Shown: positions 25,735 through 34,392, counted from the first letter of the stretch. The stretch is DNA of 64,000 bases from Amycolatopsis lexingtonensis (GCF_014873755.1 NZ_JADBEG010000001.1:10361001-10425000), one strand, 5' to 3'. The notes: generated by a model from the sequence alone, not told the origin. Numbers and translations: made by a program.

Positions 25735-28569
25735 ATGGCACAGACCACCACCGCCACCCAAGAGCACCAGCGGGATCCGCTCGCCTTCCCCGGGAGCGAG
25801 AAGCTGGTGAAGCTCATCGGCGCGCTCTACCAGCGGCCGCGGATCGGGGATCTGCCTCGGTCGCTGCACCAGGCGAACGTCGAGTGGGAGCCCGGGTACC
25901 AGGATCGGCAGGAACGCGCCGGGCGTCGCGGGCTGCCGATGGTCTGTCTCGTTCGGTCGGACTACTGCGAGGGCGTCCTCGAAGAATTCAGCTCACGGCT
26001 TCGCGGCGCCCGGCCCAGTGGCAGTGTGCGTTACGCCTACCTCCCGCTCGGCGAGCGCGAAGCGACCGACACCGAGGGAGTCGCGACCGTCGCCAGCGTC
26101 AAGGCCGTCCGGGACATCCTCTGGAAGGCGCGCACCGAACTGCTCCGCAGCCCGCGCTCCCGCGGTACCGGCCTGCGCTTCGGGCTGTTCACCCTTGCCG
26201 TGCAGCTGATGGGGGAGCAGTTGTCCGGGCACGACTCCGCGCCGGAGCGGACGTTGATGCGGCGGTTGCAGGAGAACGGCCTGATGGTGCGGTTCCGCTC
26301 GGCGATCGAGAACGTCGGTCAGGAGCTGGTGCCGCAGAACGTCGCGTGGCGGATCCCGTTGCTGCTGCTGCGGCTGCTGACCATGGTCACGTTCCGGATC
26401 GCCGTCACCGGGCGCGTGCCGGGGCTGTCCGGCCGGTACCGCTGGTTTCTGCGCCAGCCGCACCTCGCGCCGGAGATGTCGGGCAGCTTCGTGCGGTTCG
26501 CGCTGCGCCTGACCGACGGTGAGTGGCAGCGGGAGTCGCCGGAGTTCGTCGCGCGGCTGCTGGTGAACGCGTTCCTCGAAGACCTCCGCCGCGGGTACCG
26601 GCTGCGCCCGGCCGGGTTCTGGCGCCGACGGCGGATGACCTACCCCGTGCTCCTGCTGGACCACGTGAGCACCGTCAACGGCGGATACCGGCTGCTGAAG
26701 CTGATCAACGACGTGCGGAACCAGACCGGCCTGTTCGACCCGTTGCTCGTGGTCAGCACGAGCGACGCGCCGCCGCCGGACGCGACGGTGAGTGAAGAGC
26801 GGCCCAACCACACCGCGACCGAAGCCGGTGGCGCCTACCGTGCCTGGCAGCACGAGCTGCTCAAGGACCGGCGCGCCCGCGACGCCGCCGCGTGGTACCT
26901 GCCGATCCGGCTGTCCGCCGACGGTTCCCCCGACCAGCGGCGCGGGACGCGCAAGGAGCTGCGGTCCCTCGGCGATACCTACGTGTTGCGCCGCCGCCAG
27001 TCCAGCCCGCCGTGGTGGGCCACGCGATGGATGCGGATGGGTGTTCCCCTGGTGGTCCTGGGCCTTGTCGCGAGCGTCGTCCTCCTGCGGTACGAGGACT
27101 TCCGTGCGAGCCACTGCGGCACCTCCAGCGAGCTGCTCACCTGGACCGGCAGCGAGTGCGTCGGGATCTCCGACGGCTCGTTCACGCTGTTCGACCCGGC
27201 CGACGGCACCATCCGCCAGGTCGAACAGGTGATCGCCGACCAGAACCGGCGCGCCGAAAAGCTGCACGAAGAGCACGGCGAACGGCCTTACATCACGCTG
27301 GTCGACTTCGAGGCGCTGACCTCGTCCAACGACACCGCCGAGGGGCTGACCGCCGAGCGGGAGTCGCTGGAGGGGTTCGCCGTCGCGCAGCTGCGGCAGC
27401 TCAACGCGACTGCGACGTCCGAGCCGATCGTGCGGATGCTGATCGCGAACGGCGGCCGTGGGATGCGCGAGGGCGTGCGCGTCGCCGGGCAGCTGAAGCA
27501 GCTGGCGGAGCTGGACAAGAGCGTCGTCGGTGTGGTCGGGCTCGACATGAGCAGCCAGCCGACGCGGGAGACCATCCGCGCGCTGGGCAACGCCGGCATC
27601 CCGGTGGTCGCCTCCACGCTGTCCGCCGACGACCTCGCCGACCAGAACCCCATCTACTTCCAGGTGGCGCCGCAGAACCGGCGCGAGGCGGCCGTCGCCG
27701 CGGCGTTCGCGCACCAGCAGCCGGGCCCGCGCACGTTGCGCGTCTACTACTCCGACGACGACGCGGACAGTTACAGCACCAACCTGCGCGATGACGTGGT
27801 GAAGTCGTTCAAGGACCAGGGTTTCTCGGTCGAAGCTCGCGCGTTCGCGCCGGACGGCGGGCAGGTCGCGCCGCAGTCGCACGAGCGCTACGGCGACCGG
27901 TTGGTGGGCAACGCCGCGTCGGCGGGCCGGGACACCTGCTCGTACGACGGCTTCGTCTTCTTCGCCGGCCGCGGGGTCCCGGACTTCGGTGACTTCGCCG
28001 GCGGCGCCGCGCAGTGCGGCAGCAGGGCGACGGTCATCGGCGACGACGACGTCAGCCGCTACGTCGCCGACCAAGTCGCGCGGGAGCAGAACCGGGCGCT
28101 GCCGTACTACTACCTGTCGTTCGCGAACGAGCCGGCGACCGACCCGCAGGGCTTGGCGCGGGACTTCTACACCACGCTGAACAAGACGTTGTTCCCGTTC
28201 GAGCAGACCGAGCGCGGCCGTTCCTTCGACGGCCACGCCGGGCTGTCCTACGACGCCGCGCTGGTGATGATCACAGCCACCGCGTACCTGCGCGAGACGT
28301 CGGCGAACATCCCAGTGACGCCGGGCGCGGTCTGGCGCGAGATCACCGCCATCCACACGTCGCGCCCGGACGCGCAACAGACGAACAAGTACATCGAGGG
28401 CGTCACCGGGACCATCGACTACGGCGGGGACATCGGCCGGAACGTGCCGGAGGACAAGCCGGTCGCCGTCCTGCGCGTCGAGGGCGGCGAGGTGAGCCGG
28501 ACACCGAAGGCCTTCTGCGGGCTTGCGGTCGGCCACAGCTCGGACCCGTGGTGCCCGACGGATCGCTGA
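25735..28569 (+). CDS. Large membrane protein: cytosolic NTPase-like part plus receptor-type ligand-binding domain
   Basis: In this 944-aa protein, residues 1-415 are cytosolic and contain YPVLLLDHVSTVNGGYRLLKL and PLLVVSTSD, which resemble the Walker B and sensor strands of STAND-type NTPases, but no Walker A loop is visible. One transmembrane helix follows at about 430-450. The outer part (460-944) is a type I periplasmic-binding fold like branched-chain amino-acid receptors: VVGVVGLDMSSQ, NAGIPVVASTLSADDL, YFQVAPQNRREA, LSYDAALVM. The orientation suggests a ligand sensor that signals inward. Related proteins occur in Streptomyces; the role is unknown. Confidence 0.7.
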   Translation: MAQTTTATQEHQRDPLAFPGSEKLVKLIGALYQRPRIGDLPRSLHQANVEWEPGYQDRQERAGRRGLPMVCLVRSDYCEGVLEEFSSRLRGARPSGSVRYAYLPLGEREATDTEGVATVASVKAVRDILWKARTELLRSPRSRGTGLRFGLFTLAVQLMGEQLSGHDSAPERTLMRRLQENGLMVRFRSAIENVGQELVPQNVAWRIPLLLLRLLTMVTFRIAVTGRVPGLSGRYRWFLRQPHLAPEMSGSFVRFALRLTDGEWQRESPEFVARLLVNAFLEDLRRGYRLRPAGFWRRRRMTYPVLLLDHVSTVNGGYRLLKLINDVRNQTGLFDPLLVVSTSDAPPPDATVSEERPNHTATEAGGAYRAWQHELLKDRRARDAAAWYLPIRLSADGSPDQRRGTRKELRSLGDTYVLRRRQSSPPWWATRWMRMGVPLVVLGLVASVVLLRYEDFRASHCGTSSELLTWTGSECVGISDGSFTLFDPADGTIRQVEQVIADQNRRAEKLHEEHGERPYITLVDFEALTSSNDTAEGLTAERESLEGFAVAQLRQLNATATSEPIVRMLIANGGRGMREGVRVAGQLKQLAELDKSVVGVVGLDMSSQPTRETIRALGNAGIPVVASTLSADDLADQNPIYFQVAPQNRREAAVAAAFAHQQPGPRTLRVYYSDDDADSYSTNLRDDVVKSFKDQGFSVEARAFAPDGGQVAPQSHERYGDRLVGNAASAGRDTCSYDGFVFFAGRGVPDFGDFAGGAAQCGSRATVIGDDDVSRYVADQVAREQNRALPYYYLSFANEPATDPQGLARDFYTTLNKTLFPFEQTERGRSFDGHAGLSYDAALVMITATAYLRETSANIPVTPGAVWREITAIHTSRPDAQQTNKYIEGVTGTIDYGGDIGRNVPEDKPVAVLRVEGGEVSRTPKAFCGLAVGHSSDPWCPTDR

Positions 28570-28585
28570 GCCTGGCGGATTTCGT

Positions 28586-28634
28586 CCGTGAGGTCCTTGG
28601 CTCGAGTCCGAGTGGGGGAGCAGCGGCCCAGGTC
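28586..28634 (+). repeat. Decayed 3' half of tRNA-Asn (att-like remnant)
   Basis: This stretch aligns with bases 20093-20140: the variable loop, T arm (CTTGG-CTCGAGT-CCGAG against CTTGG-TTCGAGT-CCAAG), the acceptor strand GGGGGAG, and the first arm of the terminator (GCCCAGGTC). About 80% of positions agree and both copies point the same way. No 5' half of a tRNA precedes it. It is best explained as the displaced end of the original tRNA at the far side of an insertion. Confidence 0.6.
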
Positions 28635-28650
28635 GTCCTGATCGGCCGGC

Positions 28651-29328
28651 TCAGGGACGCGCGCGCGAGAGGATGCCGCGGATGAGGACGTCGATCGACC
28701 ACGCGAACCTCTCCTCGCCGGTGCCGGACATGATCTCGTTCCGTGCCGCGTGGACGCGGGGGTATTCGTTCGCCGGAGCGCGGTTGATCGCCTGGGCGAC
28801 GGGGCCGTCCGGGGCTCCCGGGTGCGAGCCGTTCGCGTGTTCGGCCGCTACCGCGGTGGCGAACATGGTGAGCATGTCGATGGCCCAGGCGGCGTTCGCC
28901 TGGTCGACATCGGCTTCGGCGAGGAGTCCGAGGAGGGCTTCGGCGATGCGCAGCGCGTTGGGTCCCACCGCCGTGGTCCGGACGGCCATCAGGGCGACCG
29001 CCGGGCTGCTCATCAGGACTTCGGTGTAGGAACGGAGAAGTTCCTCGAGCCGGCGGCGCCACGGGCCTTCTGTCCCGTCGACCTTGACCGCTTCCAGCGC
29101 GCGGTCGAGGACGAGCGCCTGGAGTTCGCTCATGTCGTCGACGTGGGCGTAGAGCGAGGCCGGGCCCGTGTCGAGCGCCTTCGCGATCTTGCGGAGGCTC
29201 ATGACCCCGTCGTCCGACGTGATCTGGCGCAACGCCTCTTCGATGATCGCGTCGCGGCTCAGCAGTGGTTTCGCCGCTCTGCGACGGCTTTCGACCTCGG
29301 CGGCGCCGAAGGGATCACGCTGGGACAC
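28651..29328 (-). CDS. TetR-family repressor of the TetX-like monooxygenase
   Basis: This 225-aa regulator contains LSRDAIIEEALRQITSDDGVMSLRKIAKALDTGPASLYAHVDDMSELQALVLDRAL, a TetR helix-turn-helix, and a TetR_C-like ligand domain. It is divergent from the FAD monooxygenase gene and faces a 33-base perfect operator. The GTG at 29328 is taken as the start because TACGGT lies 6 bases upstream with TTGACG 18 bases before that. A longer reading would start inside the operator. Expected inducer: a tetracycline-like or polycyclic compound (inference). Confidence 0.88.
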   Translation of the reverse strand: MSQRDPFGAAEVESRRRAAKPLLSRDAIIEEALRQITSDDGVMSLRKIAKALDTGPASLYAHVDDMSELQALVLDRALEAVKVDGTEGPWRRRLEELLRSYTEVLMSSPAVALMAVRTTAVGPNALRIAEALLGLLAEADVDQANAAWAIDMLTMFATAVAAEHANGSHPGAPDGPVAQAINRAPANEYPRVHAARNEIMSGTGEERFAWSIDVLIRGILSRARP

Positions 29329-29334
29329 CCCCGG

Positions 29335-29395
29335 ACCGTAGCCCTCGCGAACTGTGTTCGTCAAGTTGACGAACACAGTTCGTTAAGCCTACCGT
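29335..29395. promoter_or_regulatory. Divergent promoters sharing one 33-base palindromic operator
   Basis: GAACTGTGTTCGTCAA and its exact reverse complement flank one central base (29349-29381). Each arm ends in a -35 element: TTGACG on the plus strand (29366-29371, 18 bases before TACCGT at 29390-29395) and TTGACG on the minus strand (18 bases before TACGGT at 29340-29335). A single TetR site would therefore cover both -35 boxes. Confidence 0.85.
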
Positions 29396-29441
29396 GGCGG
29401 CGAACACCACTCCTTTTCCCCTTCAGAAAGGGCGAACCAGC

Positions 29442-30572
29442 ATGCCTGCTCGCAAGATCGCCATCGTGGGCGCCGGCCTGAGCGGCCTCGTCTGCGCGCG
29501 GATCCTCCAGCGGAACGGAATGCCCGTCACCGTCTACGAAGCGGACGCCACACCGGACGCCCGTCAGCAGGGTGGCTCGCTCGACATCCACGAGGACACC
29601 GGGCAGATCGCCCTCAAGGAAGCCGGCCTTTACGACGAGTTCAGCGCTCGCACGCACGTCGGCGGCGAGGACTTGCGCCTGCTCGACAAGACCGGGCGGG
29701 TGCACGTCGACCGGCGCGAACCCGACGGCGGCGACGGCCGGCCGGAAATCGACCGGACGGAACTGCGGCAGCTGCTCGTCGAGTCGCTGGAACCGGGCAC
29801 GATCGTTTGGGGGCGCAAGGTCCTTGGCGCGCGGCCCGTCACGGCGGGACACGAACTGCAGCTCGCGGACGGCTCCGTGGTCCGTGCCGATCTCGTCGTC
29901 GGCGCGGACGGCGCGTGGTCGCGGATCCGCCCGCTGCTGACCCCGGCGAAGCCCCGTTACACCGGGATCACCGTGGTCGAGCTGCGCCTGACCGACGCGG
30001 TGGCCAAGCACCCGGAGGCGCTCGCGCTCACCGGGCGAGGGAGCTTTTTCGCGCTGTCGGACGACAAGTACATCGGCGGGCACGGCGGGAACACCATCGC
30101 GTACGGCTGTGGCTTGCGTGTCCCCGAGAACTGGGTCACCGACAGCGGAATCGATTGGCACGAACCGGAATCCGCTCGTGCGGGACTGCTGCGCGAGTAC
30201 CCCGGCTGGGCCCCGTCCCTGACCGGCCTGATCCGCGAGTGCGACGACGACGCCATCTGGCCGCGCCCGATCCACGCGCTGCCGATCGGCCTGCGCTGGG
30301 AGCGCGTTCCCGGGGTGACCCTGGCCGGCGACGCCGCGCACGTGATGTCGCCGTTCGCGGGTGAAGGCGCCAACATCGCGCTGATCGACGGCGCCGACCT
30401 GGCGCGGGAGATCCTCGGTGGCGCCGACGTCGAAACCGCGCTCACGCGCTACGAGAACACGATGTTCCCGCGCGCCGCCGAAGCCGCGGCGGCATCGCAG
30501 CAAGGCCTCGACATGATGTTCGTCGACGGCCCCCCGACGGAGATGATCGCGTTCTTCACGGACGAGAAATGA
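29442..30572 (+). CDS. TetX-like FAD-dependent monooxygenase
   Basis: This 376-aa group A flavoprotein hydroxylase has the dinucleotide motif IVGAGLSGLVCARIL near the N-terminus, QQGGSLDIHEDTGQIALKEAGL, DRTELRQLLVESL, DLVVGADGAWSRIR (DG motif) and LAGDAAHVMSPFAGEGANIALIDGADLA (FAD ribityl motif). The GGSLDIHE and GDAAH segments closely track TetX, the tetracycline-inactivating monooxygenase. It uses NADPH and O2. The divergent TetR gene strengthens a drug-inactivation or self-resistance role, but many relatives act on other polycyclics. The ATG at 29442 begins MPARKIAIVG. Confidence 0.85.
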   Translation: MPARKIAIVGAGLSGLVCARILQRNGMPVTVYEADATPDARQQGGSLDIHEDTGQIALKEAGLYDEFSARTHVGGEDLRLLDKTGRVHVDRREPDGGDGRPEIDRTELRQLLVESLEPGTIVWGRKVLGARPVTAGHELQLADGSVVRADLVVGADGAWSRIRPLLTPAKPRYTGITVVELRLTDAVAKHPEALALTGRGSFFALSDDKYIGGHGGNTIAYGCGLRVPENWVTDSGIDWHEPESARAGLLREYPGWAPSLTGLIRECDDDAIWPRPIHALPIGLRWERVPGVTLAGDAAHVMSPFAGEGANIALIDGADLAREILGGADVETALTRYENTMFPRAAEAAAASQQGLDMMFVDGPPTEMIAFFTDEK

Positions 30573-30600
30573 CAGAGCATCGCATCCGGATACTGGGTTG

Positions 30601-31498
30601 ATGGTGAGCGATGAACGCGTCCACGATGTGATTTTCCGCAGCGCCGATGTGGAGCTGGCGGGAACGCTTGCGGTTCCCGATCGCCGTGACCCGGCTCCCC
30701 GGGTGGTCATGGTCGGCGGGTCCGGACCGTCGGACCGGACCAACGACAATTTCTTTCCGCCGATCGTCCGGCACCTGGTGGAATCCGGAATCGCTGTGCT
30801 GTCCTACGACAAGCGCGGTGTCGGCGCGTCCTCCGGCGACTGGCTCTCGGGAACGATCGACGACTTCGCAGCCGACGCCGTCGCGGCGCTGAACTTCCTC
30901 CGCTCCCAACCCCGGTGTCCAGGCCGAGGACACCGGCCTGTTCGGGCACAGCGAGGGCGGCTGGGTCGTCCTGCGCGCCGCGGCCACCGCTCTCCAGTCG
31001 ATCGCCGGTATCACGCCCCACGACGCCGAGACCGCGCTGGCCGTGTACGACCGTCTCGTCGAAGCCGGTCGGCGTGGAGCCGACTTCGCCGAAGCGACGC
31101 GATTGGTCCGGTCTTTCGCGATCCCCGCCTCCGTTGAGGAGTTGTTCGGCGAATACTGGTCCGAAATGAACGAGAGCCTCTGGGAGTTCACCAAGCGCAA
31201 GCAAGACCACGATCCGATCCCGGACGTACTGCGTTTGCGGTGTCCGCACCTGGCGACCTTCGGCGGCGCCGACGAACTGGTTCCGGTCGCGGACAGCATC
31301 GGCCTGTTCGCCGGAGCTGCCTGCCATGCGGAACGTCATCCGCGAGCAACCCTGACCGTCGAGGTGTTTCCCCACGCTGGCCACCGTGTTCACATACCCG
31401 GTGGGACCGCTCTGGTGCCCGGCTACGCCGAAACCTTGGTCCGGTGGATCGCCGGGCGGCACGACACCGGTTCGCGGAGCTCCGTTCGACGTCGGTGA
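30601..31498 (+). pseudogene. Alpha/beta-hydrolase gene with a frameshift
   Basis: Two overlapping frames together encode one alpha/beta-hydrolase. Codons from ATG 30601 give the strand/turn VVMVGGSGPSDRTND and VLSYDKRGVGASSGDW up to about 30909. The continuation, in the +1 frame, carries the nucleophile elbow GHSEGGW, FGGADELV (acid) and HAGHRVH (His), ending at 31498. The break falls at the C4 run 30910-30913; removing one C restores the frame. It is either a recent pseudogene, a sequencing error or a phase-variable tract. GATACT at 30589-30594 fits a leaderless start. Confidence 0.8.
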
Positions 31499-31692
31499 CC
31501 GCGTCCAAGGCGTACGCGCCGGTGAGGGTGTGGACGTCGGCGCGGCGCCCGTGGGCGAGCTGTCGTCGATGATTCGTCGGCCGGAGCGGGCCGGATTGGT
31601 CCGGGTGGCCGGCCGTCACCTGTTCGGGCGGTCCGCGGGGGCGAGGTGAGGACCGGACCCATACGCGGCGGCCACAGGACCGAACGCCGGGT

Positions 31693-33279
31693 ATGGCCGC
31701 AACCGAAGTGAAGCTCCCGACCGACCGCCCCGACCCGCCGCGGCGAACCCGGCTGCGGTTCTTCGCTGCCGCGTTCACCGGTGTCCTCGCGCTCGCCGCC
31801 GCGCTGGCGGCCGGTCACCTCGTGGCCGGCTTCATCAGCATCAACGCCTCGCCGTACCTGGCGGTCGGCAACGGTGCCATCGACCTCACCCCGGTGGAAC
31901 TGAAGGACTTCGCCGTCCGCACGTTCGGCACCTACGACAAGCTGGTGCTGCTGGGCAGCATGGCCGTGGTCATGGTGGGCGTCGCCGCCCTCGCGGGTGT
32001 CCTTTCGCGACGGTCCCCGGTCCCCGGGGTGGTGATCGTGGCGCTGTTCGGCCTGGTCGGCGCGTTCGCGGTCTTCGAGCGACCCGACCTGAGCGCGGTG
32101 GCGCTGCTGGCGCCGCTCGCCAGCCTGGTCGTGGGCATCGCGGTCTTCCTCCTGCTGCACCGGGCCGCGCCGCGCGTCTGGCGGGAACCGGACTCGGACG
32201 AGAAGACCGGCACGTCGCGGCGGGCGTTCCTGCTCGGCGGCGCCGGCGTGGTCGTCGGGGCCGGTGCGGCCGGCCTCGGCGGGCAGCTGATCAGCTCGTC
32301 GCGCGATGCCACGGCGTCCCGGGAAGCGGTCGGCAAGCTGGTACCGGCGCGGACCGCGCCGACGATCCCGGCCGACGCGGATTTCGCGAAGCTGGGCACC
32401 CCGCCCTTCCTGACGCCGAACGACAAGTTCTACCGGGTGGACACCGCGTTGTCGGTGCCGCAGCTGCGGGCCGAGGACTGGAGCCTGCGGCTGCACGGCA
32501 TGGTCGACCGCGAGATCCGGTTCGGCTACAACGACATCCGCAACCGGCCGCTGGTCGAGCGCACCGTGACGATGACGTGTGTGTCCAATGAGGTCGGTGG
32601 CGATTATGTGTCCACATCGAACTTCATCGGCGTCGACCTGGCCGACCTGCTCGCCGAAGCCGGGGTGCGATCCGGTGCCGAGCAGCTGTTCTGCACCAGT
32701 GTCGACGGCTGGACCTCCGGCACGCCGGTCGCGGCGGCGCAGGACCGGGCCCGGGGGGCGATGCTGGCGATCGGGATGAACGGCGAGCCGTTGCCCCTGG
32801 AGCACGGGTTCCCGGCCCGGCTGGTCACCCCCGGGCTGTACGGGTACGTGTCGGCGACGAAGTGGGTGGTGGACATCGAAGTCACCACCTGGGCCGCGCG
32901 GCAAGCCTACTGGCTCAAACGCAGCTGGGCCCGGGAGGCGCCGATCAAGACCGAGTCGCGGATCGATTCCCACCGCGGGTTCGCGAACGTCCAAAAGGGA
33001 AAGGTGCGGGTCGCGGGCGTGGCGTGGGCGCAGCACACCGGCATCGGCAAGGTCGAGGTCCGCGTCGACCAGGGGCCGTGGCAGGAAGCCACGCTGTCGC
33101 AAGAGGTCAACCTGAACACGTGGCGGATGTGGTGGACCGAGGTCGACATCCCGTCCGGGGTGCACCAGGTGTTCTGCCGTGCCACCGACAAGTCCGGCTA
33201 CACCCAGACCGACCAGCGCGCCGGCACGGTCCCCGACGGCGCGACCGGCTGGCACAACGTCACCTTCACCGCCGCCTGA
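31693..33279 (+). CDS. Membrane-bound molybdopterin oxidoreductase, sulfite-oxidase family
   Basis: The 528-aa protein has four transmembrane helices in residues 20-165, then an internal twin-arginine-like segment SRRAFLLGGAGVVVGAG, then an external sulfite-oxidase domain. That domain has the Mo-pterin ligand Cys296 in TMTCVSNEVGGDY, PLEHGFPARLVTPGLYGYVSATKWV, and a C-terminal dimerisation domain (RVAGVAWAQHTGIGKVEVRVD). It probably oxidises or reduces a small S- or N-oxide outside the membrane. The fasciclin lipoprotein gene follows after 112 bases, a pairing seen in other actinobacteria. Confidence 0.87.
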   Translation: MAATEVKLPTDRPDPPRRTRLRFFAAAFTGVLALAAALAAGHLVAGFISINASPYLAVGNGAIDLTPVELKDFAVRTFGTYDKLVLLGSMAVVMVGVAALAGVLSRRSPVPGVVIVALFGLVGAFAVFERPDLSAVALLAPLASLVVGIAVFLLLHRAAPRVWREPDSDEKTGTSRRAFLLGGAGVVVGAGAAGLGGQLISSSRDATASREAVGKLVPARTAPTIPADADFAKLGTPPFLTPNDKFYRVDTALSVPQLRAEDWSLRLHGMVDREIRFGYNDIRNRPLVERTVTMTCVSNEVGGDYVSTSNFIGVDLADLLAEAGVRSGAEQLFCTSVDGWTSGTPVAAAQDRARGAMLAIGMNGEPLPLEHGFPARLVTPGLYGYVSATKWVVDIEVTTWAARQAYWLKRSWAREAPIKTESRIDSHRGFANVQKGKVRVAGVAWAQHTGIGKVEVRVDQGPWQEATLSQEVNLNTWRMWWTEVDIPSGVHQVFCRATDKSGYTQTDQRAGTVPDGATGWHNVTFTAA

Positions 33280-33391
33280 GAAGTTTTTCCCGATCCACCA
33301 ATCCGTTCCGGGACAGGCCCCGAATCACCAGTAGTCAGAGAGTTTCCCGCAAGGAATCAGCCGCTTTCATTCACCTCATGGAGTGATTTTC

Positions 33392-34063
33392 GTGCGTAAC
33401 CTTCGTATTGCCGGTATCGGTCTGACCGCGGCCGCCGCGCTGACCCTGACCGCGTGTGGCAGCAGTGACACCGCCTCGTCGGGCAGCTCCAGCGCCCCGG
33501 CCCCGTCGTCGTCGATGGCCGCGCCGTCCTCCAGCATGGCCTCCGGTTCGGGTGACGGTGTGACGACCAACGCGGACGTGTTCGGTCCGGCGTGTTCCCA
33601 GCTGCCGCAGGGTTCCGCGCCCGGTTCGCTGGACTCGATGGGCCCGCAGCCGGTCGCGTCGGCCGCGTCGACGAACCCGTTGCTGACCAAGCTGGTGGCG
33701 GCGGTCAAGGCCACCAACCTGGTCGACACGCTCAACAGTGCTCCGGCGATCACGGTGTTCGCGCCGGCCGACCCGGCGTTCGCCGCGCTGGGTGACGCGA
33801 AGTTCAACGAGCTGGCGGGCAAGCCGGCCGAGCTGTCGCCGATCCTGCAGTACCACGTCGTGGGCAAGCGTTACGACGCCAAGGGTCTTGCGTCCGCGGG
33901 TTCGCTGGATTCGCTCAACGCCGCCGGCGGCCCGCTGAAGATCGAGGGCTCGGGCGAGAACATGACCGTCAACGGCGCGAAGATCCTGTGCGGCAACATC
34001 CCCACGAAGAACGCCACGGTCTTCGTGATCGACAAGGTGCTGACCCCGGGCACCAACAAGTAA
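33392..34063 (+). CDS. Fasciclin-domain lipoprotein
   Basis: This 223-aa secreted lipoprotein has a signal peptide ending in the lipobox LTAC (Cys22), a Ser/Ala-rich linker, then one fasciclin (FAS1) domain: NPLLTKLVAAVKATNLVDTLNS, ITVFAPADPAFAAL, LQYHVVGKRYDA and a final TVFVIDKVLTP. It resembles MPT70/MPT83 of mycobacteria, surface proteins of unclear adhesive function. GTG at 33392 has GGAG eight bases upstream and beats the GTG at 33383. It follows the Mo-oxidoreductase gene and may be co-expressed. Confidence 0.9.
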   Translation: MRNLRIAGIGLTAAAALTLTACGSSDTASSGSSSAPAPSSSMAAPSSSMASGSGDGVTTNADVFGPACSQLPQGSAPGSLDSMGPQPVASAASTNPLLTKLVAAVKATNLVDTLNSAPAITVFAPADPAFAALGDAKFNELAGKPAELSPILQYHVVGKRYDAKGLASAGSLDSLNAAGGPLKIEGSGENMTVNGAKILCGNIPTKNATVFVIDKVLTPGTNK

Positions 34064-34103
34064 CACCGGTTTTCCGGGCCGCCGACAAATGGCCCCGCAT
34101 CGG

Positions 34104-34157
34104 ACGGCCGCTCCGGCTCCAACCTACCTCCTGGAGCCGGAGCGGCCGTTCTCTGTT
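34104..34157 (+). terminator. Hairpin terminator after the fasciclin gene
   Basis: A perfect 18-bp stem (34104-34121 with 34132-34149) has a 10-base loop and is followed by a short T-rich stretch (TTCTCTGTT). It lies about 40 bases after the stop codon. The U-tract is weak, as usual in high-GC actinomycetes. Confidence 0.7.
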
Positions 34158-34365
34158 GCTCGCACGGGAAGTGGGCGACGTCCCGGTCTGCCGGCGGGTC
34201 ACCTGAGGTCCGCCGGCGGGGGACGCCACAAGCGGCGGCGTCCCGCCGGTCGCCGCCACGGCTTGGGTCACTCCAGGGCCGTGGCGGCGTCCGGACCCCG
34301 CGCGGATGAACCACCCGCGCTGACTCCCCGCGAACGCGGACTGACGAGTGATCCACGTCATGCGA

Positions 34366-34392
34366 TGTCACAGCCGTCCACCCTGCGGTGTC
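34366..34392 (+). promoter_or_regulatory. ECF41-like promoter of the doxX-sigJ operon
   Basis: TGTCACA (34366-34372), a 16-base spacer and TGTC (34389-34392) match the ECF41 consensus TGTCACA-N16-CGTC with one mismatch. It stands about 34 bases before the doxX start, so the sigma factor of the same operon probably drives its own expression. Confidence 0.55.

Larger units (their letters stand above)
20093..28634. mobile_element. Putative genomic island at tRNA-Asn, integrase lost
   Basis: The segment is bounded on the left by the 3' half of tRNA-Asn plus its terminator arm (20093-20140) and on the right by a directly oriented, roughly 80% identical copy (28586-28634). This is the arrangement left by tRNA-site integration. 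Inside are accessory genes, an SGNH-hydrolase remnant, two genes with visibly lower GC (about 24.1-25.3 kb) and a large receptor-like membrane protein. No integrase, excisionase or replication gene is present, so the island is old or reduced. The boundaries are inferred. Confidence 0.45.

Noticed and set aside
25993..28536. 847-codon minus-strand frame opposite the 944-aa gene
   Set aside because: The plus-strand frame has clear domain motifs and a transmembrane helix. The antisense frame is compositionally biased and motif-free.
28561..28634. A possible second complete tRNA gene
   Set aside because: Only the T arm and the 3' acceptor strand are present. No matching 5' acceptor or D arm precedes them, so it is scored as a remnant.
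31693..34063. SigK-RskA type locus, suggested by the Mo-oxidoreductase and fasciclin pair
   Set aside because: No SigK or anti-sigma (RskA) gene is present in the window, so the circuit cannot be claimed.
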